Made by a program: the position numbers and the translations under genes | Assembly: GCF_023634645.1 (NCBI RefSeq) | Contig: NZ_JAMKMR010000002.1 | Location: forward strand, 62,001 to 126,000 | Origin: Vibrio sinus | GTDB taxonomy: Bacteria > Pseudomonadota > Gammaproteobacteria > Enterobacterales > Vibrionaceae | Direction of reading: 5' to 3' | DNA: 64,000 nucleotides | Notes under the pieces: generated by a model | What the model was told of the DNA's origin: nothing | The model's database searches: none | Seen by the model: the letters and a program-made list of their open reading frames with translations, nothing else | Part shown: positions 56,454-64,000 of the stretch, in pieces | How the letters are laid out: each line of letters opens with the position of its first letter | How positions within the stretch are numbered: position 1 is the first letter of the stretch

Positions 56454-58215
56454 AACTTTCCTCCACGGCATTCAATATTGGGTTGTTCAAGTCGAAATAG
56501 ATGACGGCCGGATCGGGAATCGAGTTCTCATTGAAATTTTGAATGTAACAAAAGAAATTACCTTTGCAGCACAGAGCGCTACTGTCCAAGACATAGTCTA
56601 AGCATTTCGAATCACAAACTCCTTGTTGACGCAGTTTTTCTAGCTGTGTGCGCAGGATGACCATGAACTGGGATTCTTCCATACCTAAGTCAGCTGCGAC
56701 CGAGCCAATAACGCTAAAGGTGGAGTTGATAATCAAGTAATAGGCAAAGTAGCGTTTGACTTTATCCAGATCCCAGTAGTTTTCAGTATGCTGTTTCGCT
56801 TCTCTAAACATGTCTGTATAACGCTCAAACGCTAAGTCTGTGTAGCCAGTACCTTGACAGTCTCGATAGTAGCTACCGACAGGAAAGCCTTCCTCCATGC
56901 GCAAAATGATATTTTGCTGATGGGCAAGCAGAACAATGCCGTGGTCAGCTTGCAATTTGAATAAAGGCAGCACGACATGGCGACAATAGGCGTTAAACCA
57001 CTTTTGAGCGGCATCTATGGGCGAGATGTGGTTTATTTGGGCGTAATGGCGAATTCTAGATGCTAATAGGCTAGGGCCTGAGTATGGGTTTTGCTGTGTC
57101 AGCGTTGCTAAAACAACGGCTTCTTCTTCTGGGGAATGGACAAGAGGATTTTCTCTAAATACGACTAAAGTTTCATCGATAACCTGGCCTTGTTGGTTTA
57201 TTATGCCAACATATGCAGGCTCTTGTATAACATTGAAGTCGCCGTCTTTTTTTTCAGTACTCAGTATCTGCTTGCTCGTAAACAGCTCATTGAGCTGAAT
57301 ACCACGTTGGACCTCTTTTAAGGATAGATTGCGAACAGAGTTAGTTAATTTTACGCTGAGAGAAAACTTCAGCATATAAGGGCTGCTGGGGCAGTATAAA
57401 GCGCGAGTTGATGAGGTGGGATACCAGCTTTCGCCTAGTTCTCCTAGCTCTTGTATCTGGCCACTTTTTAAATAGCTTTTAATGTCATCCATTTCACAGA
57501 TAACTCGCCATTGCCAAGGATGCATTGGAGCAAGAATATGGTCATGCTGGTTGGCAAGTGGCGTATTCTGAACGGATTCACGTAGCTTGGAGTCACTCTC
57601 TAACAGCTCAGTGATGCGTTTATCTATCGACATATTATTTGATGAGCCTGTAGCAGCAATGTCCTTGTGAATGGCTATCCAATACAGCTGAAAGCGCCCG
57701 CCCAGCTCGGGCGTATATCGTTTAGCATCTTGTGGGGAAAACTGCTCACGGCTTTTCGGTGCGGGATGAAATGAGTGTCCGACCAATAGCCCTTGCTCTG
57801 CTTGCTTAAAATTGAGCTTACTGTTGAACAACTTCTGACCATATGGGCTCTCGCTCGCCGCAATCATAGTATTTTGATGGCTTTCTAATACTCTTGAACT
57901 GAAGATGTGTTTATGACTCTCACTTAAAAAGCCAACTAACGATGGTTCATCAAGAACCTTCTCAAGCAAAGTAGCAAAACTGATCGATTTTTTAATAGAA
58001 CCGCTAATTAGACTAGGGGTAGCGTATTTATGTAACCCAACACTGGATAGATGAGTTAGAGGGATGCGAATTTCATCTCCCCCAGTCAGTGGAATGCAGT
58101 AATAATACTTATTTTCTAAATTTTCTAACTTGATGCTGTCACACTCGCGCGCTAAAGCATTTAGAAAACAAGCTGTTGCAACGTCATATTTCACAGTTTG
58201 ATCTAAGCGGTTCAT
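56446..58215 (-). CDS. iucA: Citryl-hydroxamate synthetase IucA
   Basis: A 589-residue NIS synthetase. Conserved segments include GHSFHPAPKSREQFSPQDAK, LAPMHPWQWRVICEMDDI, SSTRALYCPSSPYMLKFSLS and IVLLAHQQNIILRMEEGFP. It couples citrate with the first N6-acetyl-N6-hydroxylysine. The start is the ATG at 58215; a GTG at 58230 is the only upstream alternative. It is the first gene of the iuc operon, about 35 bp from a strong Fur-box-like site. The C-terminal part has four cysteines (CDSKC, LCC). Confidence 0.9.
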   Translation of the reverse strand: MNRLDQTVKYDVATACFLNALARECDSIKLENLENKYYYCIPLTGGDEIRIPLTHLSSVGLHKYATPSLISGSIKKSISFATLLEKVLDEPSLVGFLSESHKHIFSSRVLESHQNTMIAASESPYGQKLFNSKLNFKQAEQGLLVGHSFHPAPKSREQFSPQDAKRYTPELGGRFQLYWIAIHKDIAATGSSNNMSIDKRITELLESDSKLRESVQNTPLANQHDHILAPMHPWQWRVICEMDDIKSYLKSGQIQELGELGESWYPTSSTRALYCPSSPYMLKFSLSVKLTNSVRNLSLKEVQRGIQLNELFTSKQILSTEKKDGDFNVIQEPAYVGIINQQGQVIDETLVVFRENPLVHSPEEEAVVLATLTQQNPYSGPSLLASRIRHYAQINHISPIDAAQKWFNAYCRHVVLPLFKLQADHGIVLLAHQQNIILRMEEGFPVGSYYRDCQGTGYTDLAFERYTDMFREAKQHTENYWDLDKVKRYFAYYLIINSTFSVIGSVAADLGMEESQFMVILRTQLEKLRQQGVCDSKCLDYVLDSSALCCKGNFFCYIQNFNENSIPDPAVIYFDLNNPILNAVEESYA

Positions 58216-58252
58216 TTTCCATTTTCTCACTCGACTTAATGATAATCGAGAT

Positions 58253-58271
58253 GATAATTATTATCATTACC
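58253..58271. promoter_or_regulatory. Fur-box-like site upstream of iucA
   Basis: GATAATTATTATCATTACC matches the 19-base Fur consensus at 16 positions, within the longer palindrome ATGATAATTATTATCAT (58251-58267). Its position just before iucA is typical for iron-repressed aerobactin operons. Confidence 0.85.
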
Positions 58272-58425
58272 AATATCAAGATGTTTATATCGTATAATAT
58301 AATGATTTTTAATTGATCGAACTTTGGTTGGCAGATTCTTTTTTGGTCGTTAAGCCATATCAACGTGTTCTAGCGAAATCGCTCTGAATCCTGCATTTTG
58401 TGGTGAGGCATTTGAGTTACTGGAT

Positions 58426-59172
58426 TTAGTTGCTTGAGGTGATTCTTGACTGCTTGCAGGCTCTTGGGCAGTCGTTACATAATTTTCGGCCGTGGCATTT
58501 ATATACTAAACAGCAGCTTGTCCTGACTAAGCTGAGTGACTTTGATTGCTCGTCATATTTAAGGCTGTGGATCAGCCTAATGGGCAAGTTGCAGGCGTTT
58601 AACCATAGTCGAGCCTGCTTGAACAAATATTTTTTAGGCAGTTCAGGGGCAAGCTGGCTGAGCTTAATCAGGCAACCGAGTATTGCGTCGGCAAATAGGT
58701 GCGCGGTAAATCCTGGGCGAATACGCACCCAAGCATTCATTTCACTGCGGTAATAATCAAAAAGTTGGCAAAGCTCTTTGCTTGCTTGGACAATCAGCTC
58801 TTCACGGTTTCCTTTTGCATAGCTATGGGATTGAAACTGATAGCCACTGACAAATCTTTCTTGAACATGTTGAACAATAGACGTTAAGTTCGGTAATCCT
58901 TGGCAAGCATAGATGGATATAAACGCAATATAGACAGGTTGCCAGCAAAGTAGTGTCCAAGTTCGAGTAAGCCAGTAGGCACTGCCTGCTTCAGGGTGGC
59001 TTTGTTTCAAGCTCTCGTACAGTTGGCGTATGGTTTCTGCGCTTGGGCGTTCGATGTAAATGATTTGACTATTGTCACTGCTATCTGACAGCGGTTTGAG
59101 CTGACCTGCTAGATATGGGGTTATTTGTTTAGAGTGCTCAAAGAGGCGTTGAAAGAACGGTTGGCCACCCAT
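58426..59172 (-). CDS. Ferric-siderophore reductase, FhuF-like (AHA_1954 type)
   Basis: A protein of 248 residues (259 if it starts at the GTG at 59205) with no signal peptide. The C-terminal region has cysteines in TSCCLVYKCHGRKLCNDCPR, the pattern of [2Fe-2S] siderophore reductases of the FhuF group; I recognise it as the AHA_1954-type siderophore ferric iron reductase family. It should reduce iron from ferric aerobactin in the cytoplasm. It lies upstream of iucA on the same strand and behind its own weak Fur-like site. Family placement is from memory of the motif layout. Confidence 0.78.
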   Translation of the reverse strand: MGGQPFFQRLFEHSKQITPYLAGQLKPLSDSSDNSQIIYIERPSAETIRQLYESLKQSHPEAGSAYWLTRTWTLLCWQPVYIAFISIYACQGLPNLTSIVQHVQERFVSGYQFQSHSYAKGNREELIVQASKELCQLFDYYRSEMNAWVRIRPGFTAHLFADAILGCLIKLSQLAPELPKKYLFKQARLWLNACNLPIRLIHSLKYDEQSKSLSLVRTSCCLVYKCHGRKLCNDCPRACKQSRITSSN

Positions 59173-59239
59173 GTTACTATCGGTATCTTTATCGGCATGT
59201 TTCACTGTTGAGACAGATTAAATAACTTTGCACGTTATT

Positions 59240-59258
59240 GCAAATAGTTATCATTACT
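59240..59258. promoter_or_regulatory. Weak Fur-box-like site upstream of the reductase gene
   Basis: GCAAATAGTTATCATTACT matches the Fur consensus at 12 of 19 positions, with the right half (ATCATTA) best. Its position before an iron-reductase gene makes it plausible. Confidence 0.45.
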
Positions 59259-59335
59259 GTTTTTTGTGAGAAATCTGAAGGCAGTAAGGCAGGAGACTTG
59301 GCTACGGTGCTACCAGTTATCAGTAACCAGAAACT

Positions 59336-59361
59336 AAAAAGGGCGCTGACGCGCCCTTTCA
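59336..59361 (-). terminator. Rho-independent terminator of rpmE
   Basis: AAAGGGCGC (59338-59346) and GCGCCCTTT (59351-59359) pair around TGAC. On the minus strand the stem runs into TTTTT. It lies about 20 bp after rpmE. Confidence 0.85.
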
Positions 59362-59381
59362 AAATCTTTGCAGAGTAAAAA

Positions 59382-59600
59382 TTACTTCTTGCTAGATAGT
59401 GCACCGAAACGCTTGTTGAAGCGATCAACACGACCACCAGTGTCAACGATACGTTGCTTACCAGTGTAGAATGGGTGGCACTTGTCACATACGTCTAGGT
59501 GGATAGAATCTTTACCTAGAGTAGAGTTGAACTCAAAAGAGTTGCCGCAAGAACAAGTTGCTTTTACTGCTTTGTATTCTGGGTGGATACCAGTTTTCAT
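59382..59600 (-). CDS. rpmE: 50S ribosomal protein L31
   Basis: A 72-residue L31 with [20 protein letters not shown] and [20 protein letters not shown]. All four zinc-binding cysteines (C16, C18, C37, C40) are present, so this is the zinc-containing (C+) form. Zinc-poor paralogues replace this form in many bacteria; none is seen in the window. It is divergent from priA. Confidence 0.97.
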   Translation of the reverse strand: MKTGIHPEYKAVKATCSCGNSFEFNSTLGKDSIHLDVCDKCHPFYTGKQRIVDTGGRVDRFNKRFGALSSKK

Positions 59601-59865
59601 GGGATAACCTCAATTTAGGCCGTGTCGCTATCCGATTCTAAGCCGGACACCACACGCAGTTAGTAATATGTGTCAGTATCATGAGTGTGAGAAGGCTCAC
59701 AGCTCAATCACTAAGGCGCAGTATGGTAATGAATTCGTGGCTGAGAATCAACCAATTTAGCTGAATTTTTCTGCATTAGAGCGGTGTATTCTATACTCTT
59801 TGCTGTGAATGCTCGCCAAGATCTTTTAGACTGAACCCCTACTTTTGTCTCGCTCAATAGCCAAT

Positions 59866-62067
59866 ATGTTACCAACTATCGCTCGTGTTGCTTTGCCTGT
59901 CCCACTCGATAAATATTTTGATTACACAATAAGCAATGAAGGCATTCCCGTCGTGGGTGGACGTGTGGTTGTGCCATTTGGTCGACAATTTTTAGTTGGT
60001 ATTGTCATTGAGCTGACGGATAACACCGAGGTAGAGCAGCAATATTTAAAAGCCATTTCGCAAGTGCTAGACCAGTCTCCGGTATGGCCGAAAAAGTTAT
60101 ATGAACTCTTGAGCTGGTGTAGCCAGTATTATCTTCATCCATTAGGCGATACCTTCAATAATGCTTTGCCTGGCGCGCTGAGAAAAAAGCGTGCAGCACA
60201 ACTTGCTACGCTCAAACAGTGGCGTTTGACAGAGCTCGGGCGAGAACAATTGATGCTGCCTTTTGGCCGAGCTGTGAAGCAAGCAAAGGTCATGAAGATG
60301 TTGGAATCTGGCCCCATAGAACATCAGACTTTCGTCGATGCTGAAATCGGCGCCAGTGTATTAAAAGCCTTGCAAGATAAAGGCTGGATAGTGTCTCAAG
60401 ACATCAAATCCAATGCTAAGCCGTGGCCACAGTCGGTTGAATCGGATCAAGAAAAGCCGGTGCTAAATCAAGAGCAAGCTATTGCAATTGCAACGGTCAA
60501 TAGCGCTCAGGGCTTTGGCTGCTATCTATTGGATGGCGTTACAGGCTCTGGTAAAACAGAAGTTTATCTCAATCTGATTACACCTGTGTTGAACAAGGGC
60601 CAGCAAGCACTAGTCCTAGTGCCGGAAATTGGCTTAACGCCACAAACGATTCAACGCTTTGCAAGTCGGTTTAATGTCCCAATAGCGGTAATACATTCTG
60701 GGCTGAATGAATCTGAAAGACTCAATGCTTGGATAGCGGCCCGCGACAAGTCGGCAGGAATTGTTATTGGTACGCGCTCGGCGATATTTACCCCATTTCA
60801 TCACTTGGGCATTGTTATCGTCGATGAGGAGCATGATGGTTCGTACAAGCAACAAGATACGTTGCGCTATCACGCTAGAGATGTCGCTATTATGCGAGCT
60901 CATAAGGAAAATATTCCCATTGTGCTTGGCTCGGCAACCCCAGCGCTAGAAACATTGCAAAATGCGTTATCTGGTAAATATCATCATCTGCAACTGACCC
61001 ACAGAGCGGGCAATGTCTCCTCGACAAGCAATCAAGTCTTAGATATCAAAGGACTCTACCTTGAAAGTGGATTATCTGCTCCTTTGATTGCAGAGATGAG
61101 GCGGCATTTGGAAAAGGGCAATCAAGTGCTGCTTTTTCTTAACCGGCGCGGCTTTTCTCCGGCGTTGATGTGTCATGAGTGTGGCTGGCTGGCAGAATGT
61201 TCACGTTGCGATCGCTATTACACTTATTATCAAAACAGTCGTGAAATGTGTTGCCACCATTGTGGATCTCGCAAACCTGTCGTTCATCAATGCCAAAGCT
61301 GTGGCTCTTCTCACGTGGTCACCGTGGGGGTAGGAACCGAACAACTTGAATCTCAGCTGTCCTTATTGTTTCCAGAATATAAAGCCATACGTATTGATAG
61401 AGACAGCACGCGTAAAAAAGGTCAATTGGAATCGGCGCTAGAGTCGATACACAAAGGGGAGCAGCAAATTCTCATCGGTACGCAAATGCTGGCCAAAGGC
61501 CATCATTTTCCTAATGTCACTCTAGTGGCGTTACTCGATGTTGATGGTGCATTATACAGCAGCGATTTTCGGGCCTCGGAGCGTTTTGCTCAGTTGTATA
61601 CTCAAGTGGCTGGTAGGGCTGGCAGAGCGAGTAAACCTGGCGAAGTCTTGTTACAAACCCACCATCCCGAGCATACTTTGCTGCAAGGCTTACTCCATGG
61701 CCATTATGGGCAGTTTGCTACCAATGTACTGAATGAGCGGAAAATGGCCATGCTACCCCCGTTTGCGCAGTTATCATTGATTCGCTCAGAAGCCAACAAC
61801 AGCGAGCTTGCTGAACGTTTTCTGCGTCAGGTCCGATTGACCATAGAGTCTCATCCGTTGTTTGACAATACTTGTCAGGTTCTCGGGCCCACCCCATCTC
61901 CCATCACTAAACGGGCAGGCAAGTCACGTTGGCAAATGATGTTGCAAACCGCTGAACGAGGCTTAATGCAGAAAATACTGCAAAGTGCCAAACCAGTTAT
62001 CCAAACCTTACCAGAGTCAAAGAAAGTCCGTTGGAGCATTGATAGAGATCCGCAGGACTTGAGTTAG
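59866..62067 (+). CDS. priA: Primosomal replication protein N' (PriA helicase)
   Basis: A 733-residue helicase. The N-terminal DNA-binding domain starts ARVALPVPLDKYFDY. Walker A is LDGVTGSGKTEVYL, Walker B is IVDEEHDGSYKQQDTLRYHA, and the zinc region has paired cysteines (CHECGWLAECSRCDRYY, CCHHCGSRKPVVHQCQSCGS). It restarts stalled replication forks and reloads DnaB. I start at the ATG at 59866, which matches E. coli PriA, rather than at the TTG at 59845. Confidence 0.95.
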   Translation: MLPTIARVALPVPLDKYFDYTISNEGIPVVGGRVVVPFGRQFLVGIVIELTDNTEVEQQYLKAISQVLDQSPVWPKKLYELLSWCSQYYLHPLGDTFNNALPGALRKKRAAQLATLKQWRLTELGREQLMLPFGRAVKQAKVMKMLESGPIEHQTFVDAEIGASVLKALQDKGWIVSQDIKSNAKPWPQSVESDQEKPVLNQEQAIAIATVNSAQGFGCYLLDGVTGSGKTEVYLNLITPVLNKGQQALVLVPEIGLTPQTIQRFASRFNVPIAVIHSGLNESERLNAWIAARDKSAGIVIGTRSAIFTPFHHLGIVIVDEEHDGSYKQQDTLRYHARDVAIMRAHKENIPIVLGSATPALETLQNALSGKYHHLQLTHRAGNVSSTSNQVLDIKGLYLESGLSAPLIAEMRRHLEKGNQVLLFLNRRGFSPALMCHECGWLAECSRCDRYYTYYQNSREMCCHHCGSRKPVVHQCQSCGSSHVVTVGVGTEQLESQLSLLFPEYKAIRIDRDSTRKKGQLESALESIHKGEQQILIGTQMLAKGHHFPNVTLVALLDVDGALYSSDFRASERFAQLYTQVAGRAGRASKPGEVLLQTHHPEHTLLQGLLHGHYGQFATNVLNERKMAMLPPFAQLSLIRSEANNSELAERFLRQVRLTIESHPLFDNTCQVLGPTPSPITKRAGKSRWQMMLQTAERGLMQKILQSAKPVIQTLPESKKVRWSIDRDPQDLS

Positions 62068-62454
62068 TAAGGTCATCTAGACAAGTCACTTCAAGCCTCA
62101 CCTACTTGCTTTGAATTCAGCATCTTGAAGTACTGTGGGTATAACCTTTTTATCTTGATACTTGGCAAAGTAATATCTCGATAAATGTAAAATGTTTATA
62201 AATTGTTAATCTTTGGTTTTATTCTCTTTTTGTTGTAATTAGGTGCATATCGTTATTATTCGAAATAGTGTGATGTGAATCTCGAAAAAAATGTAATAAT
62301 TGATATTTTTGTCGTAACATTCTGCTTGGAAAAGAATAGAATAGGGTCTGATAAATGAGCTTAACGATAAAATAAAAATAGCTCACAAACGTTTGGTTAT
62401 GGCTATATATGAGTGCGAAGCTTCGCATTCATCGATTATATGAGGGCTACAAGT
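62068..62454. other. AT-rich intergenic region between priA and cytR
   Basis: A 387-bp region with no gene. It contains an interspersed repeat (62112-62144), then very AT-rich DNA. A half-match to a CRP site, TGTGATGTGAATCTCG (62269-62284), has a perfect TGTGA and a 3 of 5 right half; cytR is CRP-regulated in E. coli, so it is worth noting but weak. Confidence 0.45.
62112..62144. repeat. Interspersed intergenic repeat, copy 2
   Basis: TGAATTCAGCATCTTGAAGT, continuing ACTGTGGGTATAA, is the reverse-oriented relative of the element at 38673-38705 (CTTCAAGATG core and TACCC end). It lies just past priA. Confidence 0.55.
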
Positions 62455-63465
62455 ATGGCGACAATGAAGGATGTTGCTCAGCTCGCAGGTGTTTCCACAG
62501 CGACCGTATCAAGGGCGCTGATGAACCCCGAGAAAGTATCCACGTCAACAAGAAAGCGCGTAGAAGACGCCGTGTTAGAATCTGGTTATTCCCCTAACTC
62601 TTTAGCGCGAAATTTACGTCGTAATGAATCTAAAACAATTGTCGCAATTGTTCCTGATATATGTGATCCCTATTATTCAGATATTATTCGCGGTATTGAA
62701 GAGGCGGCAGTAGAGCATGGCTACACGGTGTTATTGGGTGACAGCTGTCAACAAAAGCGCCGAGAAACGACCGCTATGTCTAACCTGTCTTTTGCCAAGC
62801 AAGCGGATGGTATCTTATTGCTTGGTGCAGATAATCCATTTGATGTCAGCAAAGCGGAGCAAAAAAATCTCCCGCCTTTGGTGATGGCTTGTGAATTCGC
62901 ACCAGAGTTAGAATTGCCGACGGTGCATATCGATAACTTAACCGCCGCGTTTGAAGCCGTCAATTATCTCACCCAAATGGGCCACAAGCGCATCGCCCAG
63001 ATCTCAGGCCCTGAGGCTGCGGCCATTTTTAAGTTCCGCTCGCAAGGCTACCAACAAGCTCTACGACGAGCAGGTATCACGATGCGGCCAAACTATACCG
63101 TGTACTCTGACTATGCGTTTGAAGCGGGCGCAGTGGCTGCTCGCAAACTGTTGTCTTTGGCAGAACCACCTACCGCCATATTCTGTCACTGTGACATTAT
63201 GGCCATTGGGGCCATTCAAGAGGTGAAAAGGTTAGGGCTGCGTGTACCACAAGACCTGTCCATTGTCGGTTTTGACGATATCCAATTCTCTCAGTATTGC
63301 GATCCTCCTTTAACCACCATTGCTCAGCCAAGATACGAAATTGGCCGTCAAGCCATGTTAATGATTTTAGAGCTGCTTAGAGGAAAAGATGTCAGAGCGG
63401 GCTCACGTCTGCTAGAGACACGGCTGGTGGTAAGAAACAGTGTCGCACCTCCGCGTGTTTGCTGA
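62455..63465 (+). CDS. cytR: LacI-family nucleoside regulator CytR
   Basis: A 336-residue LacI/GalR repressor. The HTH is ATMKDVAQLAGVSTATVSRA followed by LMNPEKVS. The ligand-binding domain has IVAIVPDICDPYYSDIIRGI, EFAPELELPTVHIDNLTAAF and DPPLTTIAQPRYEIG, all close to E. coli CytR. It represses nucleoside uptake and catabolism genes with CRP; in Vibrio cholerae CytR also influences biofilm and competence. The ATG at 62455 follows GAGGG at eight bases; earlier starts are less likely. ftsN lies downstream on the same strand, as in E. coli. Confidence 0.93.
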   Translation: MATMKDVAQLAGVSTATVSRALMNPEKVSTSTRKRVEDAVLESGYSPNSLARNLRRNESKTIVAIVPDICDPYYSDIIRGIEEAAVEHGYTVLLGDSCQQKRRETTAMSNLSFAKQADGILLLGADNPFDVSKAEQKNLPPLVMACEFAPELELPTVHIDNLTAAFEAVNYLTQMGHKRIAQISGPEAAAIFKFRSQGYQQALRRAGITMRPNYTVYSDYAFEAGAVAARKLLSLAEPPTAIFCHCDIMAIGAIQEVKRLGLRVPQDLSIVGFDDIQFSQYCDPPLTTIAQPRYEIGRQAMLMILELLRGKDVRAGSRLLETRLVVRNSVAPPRVC

Positions 63466-63504
63466 TTTTGGTGTCTATTTAGCGCATGAGCGGTCACTCG
63501 CTGT

Positions 63505-63571
63505 CAGTTTATGGGGTGGTAAATTATTGTCTATTTAAACAATAATTGTTCTGTAAACACCTCATAAACTG
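63505..63571 (+). repeat. Nested inverted repeat between cytR and ftsN
   Basis: CAGTTTATGGGGTG (63505-63518) pairs with CACCTCATAAACTG (63558-63571), 14 positions with a single G-U in RNA. Inside, AATTATTGT (63522-63530) pairs with ACAATAATT (63539-63547). No T-run follows, so it is not a standard terminator. Confidence 0.65.
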
Positions 63572-63617
63572 TTTTACCATGTGTACAAAGAATGAAAGAT
63601 GTAAATTTTAAGACGTT

Positions 63618-64000
63618 GTGGCAAGCAAAGATTATGTAAGGCGCGGAAGCGGACAAAGCAAGAAAAAAGGCAAGAAAGCCGCACCTCGTCGCAAACCGTG
63701 GCGAAGTGGGATTATTGCTGTTGTGTTAGTCGGTGGGTTTGGTTATGGGTTGTATAAACTGAATCAAGACCCAGAGCCGCCGAAACAAACCGTCGAGCAA
63801 AATACTCATGTCACCCCTAGCGTCACTAAGCCAGTAGAAAACCTGCCCCCACCGCCGCAAGAAAAGTGGCATTATGTCGACACTTTGCCCAACCGGGAAA
63901 TAGAGGTCAAAGCCAAGCCGTTAGTTGAATCTAAGATCCCATACGTAATGCAATGTGGTGCTTACAAAACCAAGCATCAGGCGGAGTCGCGCAAAGTGCA
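63618..64000 (+). CDS. ftsN: Cell division protein FtsN (5' part, cut by window end)
   Basis: The first 127 codons of ftsN from the GTG at 63618. The cytoplasmic tail begins ASKDYVRRGSGQSKKKGKKA, followed by one transmembrane helix (SGIIAVVLVGGFGYGLYKL, about residues 31-49). A proline-rich periplasmic linker comes next. The start of the SPOR peptidoglycan-binding domain is IPYVMQCGAYKTKHQAESRK. The conserved N-terminal tail binds FtsA. The rest of the SPOR domain lies beyond the window. The linker is short compared with E. coli FtsN. Confidence 0.88.
   Translation, partial: MASKDYVRRGSGQSKKKGKKAAPRRKPWRSGIIAVVLVGGFGYGLYKLNQDPEPPKQTVEQNTHVTPSVTKPVENLPPPPQEKWHYVDTLPNREIEVKAKPLVESKIPYVMQCGAYKTKHQAESRKV

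Noticed and set aside
62269..62284. CRP site upstream of cytR
   Set aside because: Only the left half is a good match, so I mention it in the intergenic entry and do not call it a site.

Overview
The window reads as chromosomal DNA of a marine gammaproteobacterium, most likely a Vibrio. The main reasons are the gene order murB-birA, the order rpmE-priA-cytR-ftsN, the metJ/metB-metL/metF arrangement, the Vibrio/Haemophilus-type LPS inner-core genes (kdkA, opsX-like, WavE-family proteins) and a FhuCDB-like set beside aerobactin genes. No species can be named from the sequence alone.

Layout. (1) 1-18403: LPS core locus. A short minus-strand set (GT4, WaaE-like, OpsX-like) and kdkA lie left of a tightly packed minus-strand operon of 13 genes. 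In transcription order the operon is hldD, a GT4-deacetylase fusion, an acyltransferase, an O-antigen ligase, waaF, a second GT9, a GT32-like transferase, waaA, then a phosphatase / kinase fusion / nucleotidyltransferase trio and two WavE-family genes. (2) 18404-20350: gene-free wreckage of an IS3-family element apparently interrupted by an IS1-family remnant. (3) 20426-22963: a short initiating sugar-phosphate transferase and a WbpM/CapD-type dehydratase, which look like the surviving edge of an O-antigen or capsule locus. (4) 23003-28127: housekeeping genes (pssA, an acetyltransferase, murB, birA, a DUF3135 gene, a Cys-rich HTH regulator). (5) 28345-33657: groES-groEL behind a heat-shock-type promoter, with a group II intron of about 3.1 kb inserted in the groEL stop codon. 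Its reverse transcriptase/maturase is intact, but the HNH endonuclease domain is cut off by an in-frame TGA. (6) 33718-44285: modF-like ABC protein, OmpA-like lipoprotein, glpX, zapB, metF, metBL, metJ and a malic enzyme, with clear MetJ operator arrays. (7) 44487-59205: a complete aerobactin system: AraC-type regulator, MFS protein, FhuC/D/B-like importer, IutA receptor, iucABCD and a ferric-siderophore reductase, with four Fur-box-like sites. (8) 59382-64000: rpmE, priA, cytR and the 5' part of ftsN.

How it works together. Region 1 builds a core on a single phosphorylated Kdo (WaaA, KdkA, OpsX-like, WaaF) and decorates it. Region 7 makes, receives, imports and reduces ferric aerobactin under Fur control. 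The met genes are coordinated by MetJ. The most unusual object is the groEL stop-codon intron: its first base completes a TAG stop, so the chaperonin reading frame is preserved whether or not splicing occurs. Predicted exon-intron base pairing supports the 5' boundary; the 3' boundary is uncertain by a few bases.
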